DNA of 9,509 bases from Candidatus Zhuqueibacterota bacterium 4484_188. Lineage in GTDB: Bacteria > Calditrichota > Calditrichia > RBG-13-44-9. The translations under genes and the position numbers were made by a program. Under the pieces are notes generated by a model. That model saw only the letters and a list, made by a program, of their open reading frames with translations. It was not told the origin of the DNA and searched no databases. The stretch's first letter is position 1. Each line of letters opens with the position of its first letter. Of this stretch, positions 7,165-9,509 are shown piece after piece. The stretch is taken from positions 1 to 9,509 of the forward strand of contig MVCZ01000018.1 of the NCBI GenBank assembly GCA_002049825.1, given 5' to 3'.

Positions 7165-7294
7165 GTCTCAGAAAATATCGCCGGAAAGTACAAAGGGCAC
7201 CACCTGTATGCTGCCAACAACCAGTCAATCCGACCTACTACTGACCGGGTGAAGGAATATATTTTTAGTATACTCAAAGATTTTGTGAAAGATG
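7165..7294 (+). pseudogene. rsmD: N-terminal part of rsmD, out of frame with the rest and without a start codon
   Basis: Directly after the TAA at 7162-7164 and in the same frame, the sequence reads VSENIAGKYKGHHLY, then NQSIRPTTDRVKEYIFSIL. This is the conserved RsmD N-terminus (family form: MRIIAGKYKGR..., then IRPTTDRVKE..F..L). No ATG, GTG or TTG lies in frame and no ribosome site precedes it; the codon where the start should be is GTC. It loses the frame at the 10-bp duplication at 7295-7314. Confidence 0.85.
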
Positions 7295-7729
7295 TTTCGG
7301 TTCTTTTCGGTTCTCGATTTGTTCGCAGGTTCGGGAAGCCTGGGGATTGAAGCGATCAGCCGCGGTGCCAACAAGGTTACGTTTGTAGAAAGTTCCTACA
7401 ATTCAACTAAGGTTCTTCGAAAAAATATCGACCGGCTCCGGTTCCTTGAAGAGTACCGGATTGTTAAAAAAAATGTCCTCACTTTCCTTCGGCAAAATAA
7501 AGAGCCCTACGACCTGATTTTTGCCGATCCGCCCTACCGATGGAATCATTACTACGAATTATTGCCCCTGGTTTTTCTTCCGGAAAATCTTTCGAATTAT
7601 GGTATTTTTGTGCTGGAGAGCGAACGGACCCATGAAATTGAATGGGAAACCAATGTGTACGAAGTATTGCGGCAAAAAAAATATGACCGTAGCCTGATTA
7701 CATTTTTCGGACGAAAGGGGGGAGAATGA
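7292..7729 (+). CDS. rsmD: 16S rRNA (guanine-966-N2)-methyltransferase, main part
   Basis: The open frame of 145 residues covers the SAM-dependent methyltransferase core of RsmD, which methylates N2 of G966 in 16S rRNA. Motif I is VLDLFAGSGSLGIEA (7-21), followed by the acidic loop FVESS (31-35), and motif IV is FADPPY (77-82), whose DPPY holds the target base. The first residues MFRFFS come from duplicated bases and are not native; with one 10-bp copy removed, the upstream fragment joins as ...DVSVLDLFAG..., giving a normal RsmD of about 185 residues. As read, the enzyme lacks its N-terminal substrate-binding part and is probably not functional. The stop overlaps the coaD start as ATGA, the common rsmD-coaD arrangement. 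Confidence 0.88.
   Translation: MFRFFSVLDLFAGSGSLGIEAISRGANKVTFVESSYNSTKVLRKNIDRLRFLEEYRIVKKNVLTFLRQNKEPYDLIFADPPYRWNHYYELLPLVFLPENLSNYGIFVLESERTHEIEWETNVYEVLRQKKYDRSLITFFGRKGGE
7295..7314 (+). repeat. 10-bp tandem duplication that breaks rsmD
   Basis: tttcggttct occurs twice in immediate succession (7295-7304 and 7305-7314). Ten extra bases shift the frame by one. Removing either copy restores DVSVLDLFAGSG across methyltransferase motif I. Confidence 0.95.
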
Positions 7730-8211
7730 AACGGGCGCTATACCCGGGCACGTTCGATCCGATAACCAATGGTCATTTGGATATTCTTGAGCGGGCGCTC
7801 AAATTGTTTGATCATATAATTGTCACGGTTGCCAAGAATCCGGCGAAGGTGCCGGTTTTTACCACCCGGGAACGCATTGATTTAATTCTGGAAGTAGTTA
7901 AACAGAAAGGGATTGACCAGCGTGTTTCGGTAGAAGGATTTGACGGGCTGGTGGTGGATTTTGCTCGAAATATAAATGCCTGTGTGATTATCCGGGGACT
8001 TCGTGCGGTTTCGGACTTCGAATATGAACTCCAGATGGCGCTGATGAACCGCCGGTTAGCCGACGAGGTCTATACCGTGTTTATGATGCCGCACGAAAAA
8101 TATACCTACCTCAATTCTACCATTGTTAAAGAAGTTGCCAGGTTAGGCGGAGATATTACTGATTTTGTCCCTGAATGTGTAAAAAATGCGCTCCTGAAGA
8201 AACTGTTCTGA
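7726..8211 (+). CDS. coaD: Phosphopantetheine adenylyltransferase
   Basis: 161 residues, the normal length for bacterial CoaD. This cytoplasmic enzyme joins 4'-phosphopantetheine and ATP to give dephospho-CoA and pyrophosphate, the next-to-last step of CoA synthesis. It is a nucleotidyltransferase-fold protein: YPGTFDPITNGH (6-17) holds the TxxxH-type loop with His17 (His18 in E. coli), RGLRAVSDFEYE (90-101) binds ATP and pantetheine, and YLNSTIVKEVARLGG (128-142) corresponds to the ISSTxVR region. The frame is intact from ATG to TGA. The ATG lies inside the rsmD stop (ATGA overlap) behind a G-rich ribosome site (7717-7724), so it depends on the upstream transcript. It is the one undamaged gene in the right-hand third of the window. 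Confidence 0.97.
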   Translation: MKRALYPGTFDPITNGHLDILERALKLFDHIIVTVAKNPAKVPVFTTRERIDLILEVVKQKGIDQRVSVEGFDGLVVDFARNINACVIIRGLRAVSDFEYELQMALMNRRLADEVYTVFMMPHEKYTYLNSTIVKEVARLGGDITDFVPECVKNALLKKLF

Positions 8212-8225
8212 ATTGTTGATCTGTT

Positions 8226-8390
8226 TCAGTTACCCCGCATCGGGACAAAATCTGCTTGCAGATCGCTAGCCATTAAAGTTACTTCACGTTCAAACAATGC
8301 GACCGGCACTTCGCCGGCTTTGTAACCTGCCATACAAGAAGAATAGGAATCCCGTGTTACGTTCAAACGGGGTTGATAGAAGTTGCAATC
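8226..8390 (-). pseudogene. Possible C-terminal fragment of an unidentified protein
   Basis: On the minus strand a 54-codon stretch ends at TGA (8228-8226), 15 bases from the coaD stop. It contains CNFYQPRLNVTRDSYSSC, then MAGYKAGEVPVALFERE and VTLMASDLQADFVPMRGN. The composition and codon choice look like real protein (mixed hydrophobic strands, no low complexity), and the other frames in this gap are full of stops. There is no upstream body: a stop lies at 8391-8393. I cannot name the family. It could be the tail of a gene whose front was lost, or a chance frame; an internal ATG at 8333 has no clear ribosome site. Confidence 0.35.
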
Positions 8391-8402
8391 TTACGCTAAA
8401 AT
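8373..8402 (+). promoter_or_regulatory. Candidate promoter for the DUF3179 gene
   Basis: TTGATA (8373-8378, 5 of 6 to TTGACA), 18 bases, then TAAAAT (8397-8402, 5 of 6 to TATAAT), about 20 bases before the ATG at 8423. GAGG (8410-8413) serves as ribosome site. The match is good for both boxes but it is unverified. Confidence 0.4.
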
Positions 8403-8422
8403 AAAATCCGAGGTATCCGTTG

Positions 8423-8668
8423 ATGGAAAAGAATAAACGAAAACAAACTTCTTTGTTGCTCTTTTCGGTGTTTTTGGTTCTGTTTTTGTGGAACGGCTCG
8501 CCCTTTGCGCAAAAACAAGTTGTGGCAACCGTTGATGGCGATCCAATGTACCAGGTACTTCCGGCGAATACGATTCCGGCTAATCACAATCCTACTTTTG
8601 TCCGGGGAAAACAGGCTGACAAACAGATGTCGGACAAAGAACCGGGTGGTATGGTCTTCGGCTTATGA
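8423..8668 (+). pseudogene. DUF3179-family secreted protein, N-terminal fragment
   Basis: The ATG at 8423 is chosen over a TTG at 8420 because GAGG (8410-8413) sits 9 bases upstream. The start MEKNKRKQTSLLLFSVFLVL... is a Sec signal peptide, probably cut near SPFA|Q. The mature start, VLPANTIPANHNPTFVRGKQ then ADKQMSDKEP, matches the opening of DUF3179 proteins (IPA(I/D)xNPxFV....A....D.E). The frame then ends at TGA 8666-8668 just where the conserved core with its paired Cys (WCPLCG-type) should begin. That core is missing altogether. DUF3179 has no established function; the proteins are exported. Confidence 0.75.
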
Positions 8669-9097
8669 AGATTATTTCAGCAATCCCCGAAAAACCGGCT
8701 TTTTTCGCAACCACTGGCTAAAGAAACGTCTGCCCACTAAAAACAGATTTACAGAATCGCTTACCAGGGACATGAATTAGCGATAACCGAAGATACGTTG
8801 AAAGAGAAGAAACTGTTGCCGGTTCGGGTCGGGGATCAGCCGGTGAGTGTGATCAAAAACCAGGACGGCGGCGTGCGTGCATTTCTCTCTAAATTTTCCG
8901 GCAAAGAACTTACTTTTTACATGGATGAAAAAAGCAAGCGCTTTTTTGACCGGGAAACTCACTCGTTGTGGGATCTATACACCGGGAGCTGTCTGGACGG
9001 GCAATACGAGGGGAAAAAACTGAAAGAGTTGCAAATGCATGTCGCTTTTTGGTTTGCCTGGAACACTTTTTATCCGAATACCGAAGTGCTGGATTAG
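8664..9097 (+). pseudogene. DUF3179-family protein, C-terminal fragments in two frames
   Basis: In one frame 8664-8743 reads YEDYFSNPRKTGFFRNHWLK then KRLPTK, like the DUF3179 linker (DYY..P..FFP....D.RLP.KE). Near the A-run 8739-8743 the match moves to another frame, QIYRIAYQGHELAITEDTLK (from 8744), and continues through VRVGDQPVSVIKNQDGGVRAF and FDRETHSLWDLYTGSC to the typical end FWFAWNTFYPNTEVLD, stop at 9095-9097. The closing DRETxSLW...TG....G...G..L and the P.T.VL end are family hallmarks. One added A at the run would rejoin the two pieces. The missing Cys core cannot be restored by a single base change, so a deletion near 8650-8664 is also needed. Confidence 0.75.
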
Positions 9098-9190
9098 AGC
9101 CGGTTAAACCCGGATGCGTGGTTTTTCTATGGCAAAATAATTACGAATTGTTCTGAGTATTGAACAGGGAACATGGATTTACGATTTTCG

Positions 9191-9229
9191 AAGGTTTTAA
9201 ACAAATAACTTTCCTAATAGGAAAACCTT
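9191..9229. repeat. Inverted repeat between convergent gene ends, weak terminator candidate
   Basis: aaggtttt (9191-9198) pairs with aaaacctt (9222-9229); an alternative inner hairpin is tttcc (9210-9214) with ggaaa (9220-9224). It lies between the DUF3179 remnant and the lptD-like gene end, where a shared terminator would be expected, but the U-tract is poor in both directions. Nothing else is seen in 9098-9238. Confidence 0.35.
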
Positions 9230-9238
9230 TAAACTCCG

Positions 9239-9509
9239 TTAAAACGCACGCCTGCCACCGGAAGTTTTGGTGAGCTTGATATCCTGCAGCATCGATTCTT
9301 TCACCCGGATTTCACATCTCCCAGCAGTGCAGGTCGCGGTAAATATTAAAGGTTTGGTGAGTGATTTCTTTATTGATTAGATCGAAGTTTGCCGAGTACT
9401 GCACCCGCCAGTTGCGGGTCAGTTCAATCCTACCGGAAACGTTGGCATCGAACCTTTTCCTGACACTGTTCCGCACGCTGCGGTCCAGGCTGTAGGTGAA
9501 ATTTGCCGA
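9239..9509 (-). pseudogene. lptD: LptD-like outer-membrane barrel, C-terminal end with a small deletion, partial
   Basis: The gene enters from the right edge on the minus strand. The first 65 codons alternate polar and hydrophobic residues as barrel strands do (ANFTYSLDRSV, VSGRIELTRNWRVQYSANFD) and then give FNIYRDLHCWEM, which is very like the LptD/OstA C-terminal signature (..RDLHCW.M.F.W.P.G). The frame hits TGA at 9314-9312. Another frame takes up the known continuation, IRVKESMLQDIKLTKTSGG, and ends RRAF then TAA (9241-9239); a terminal Phe is the usual outer-membrane barrel signal. About 16 residues between WEM and IRVK appear lost. LptD inserts LPS into the outer membrane and is normally essential in LPS-producing species, so this lesion is suspicious. 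A generic OstA-like barrel protein is the alternative. Confidence 0.7.

Noticed and set aside
8303..8317. Short hairpin ccggc-acttc-gccgg after coaD as a terminator
   Set aside because: The stem is only 5 bp, there is no T-run, it lies about 90 bases beyond the stop, and it falls inside the possible minus-strand coding fragment.
8968..9156. A 62-codon plus-strand frame overlapping the DUF3179 end
   Set aside because: The other frame carries the DUF3179 family motifs; this one is a shadow with Arg/Gly-rich composition.
1..9509. CRISPR arrays, tRNA/rRNA genes, IS elements, prophage or toxin-antitoxin modules
   Set aside because: No regularly spaced repeats, no cloverleaf-like segment, no transposase-like frame or paired terminal inverted repeats were seen on either strand.

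Overview
The window reads as a chromosomal housekeeping region of a Gram-negative (diderm) bacterium. It has a lipoprotein signal, an LptD-like outer-membrane barrel end and a PilM/PilN/PilO-like inner-membrane gene set. The moderate GC, AT-rich gaps and protein style fit a deep-branching FCB-type lineage (Calditrichota, KSB1 or Ignavibacteria-like). That placement is an impression from protein style, not something the sequence proves. I see no phage genes, transposases, CRISPR arrays, rRNA or tRNA.

Left part (1-3000). The 3' end of a MEMO-family gene (AmmeMemoRadiSam system protein B) runs in from the left edge. A strong bidirectional hairpin terminator separates it from a convergent minus-strand pair, mtnA followed by a TPR lipoprotein gene. 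mtnA encodes methylthioribose-1-phosphate isomerase of methionine salvage. The two genes overlap as ATGA, so they are probably translationally coupled.

Middle part (3000-7164). A 364-base divergent intergenic region carries a promoter candidate on each strand and two perfect dyads. It is followed by a tight plus-strand operon. The first gene encodes a 567-residue single-pass membrane protein with a pseudopilin-like start and a very long helical ectodomain. The second is PilM-like and lacks the usual actin-type nucleotide motifs. The third is a membrane protein whose C-terminal part is PilN/PilO-like. Together they look like the inner-membrane platform of a type IV pilus or type II secretion-like machine, with an unusual large partner protein. 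No ATPase, platform protein or secretin gene is in the window.

Right part (6950-9509). rsmD (16S rRNA m2G966 methyltransferase) and coaD (phosphopantetheine adenylyltransferase) overlap as ATGA, and coaD is intact. Around coaD almost every gene carries a small lesion. The PilN/O-like gene has a frameshift at an A-run. rsmD has a 10-bp tandem duplication and no start codon. A secreted DUF3179 protein has two frame changes and a missing middle. The C-terminal end of an lptD-like gene on the minus strand has a small deletion with frameshift. A 54-codon minus-strand fragment after coaD looks like the tail of another gene. So many small lesions, some in genes that should be needed, raise the question of sequence or assembly error versus real gene decay. 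The left two thirds of the window show no such damage.
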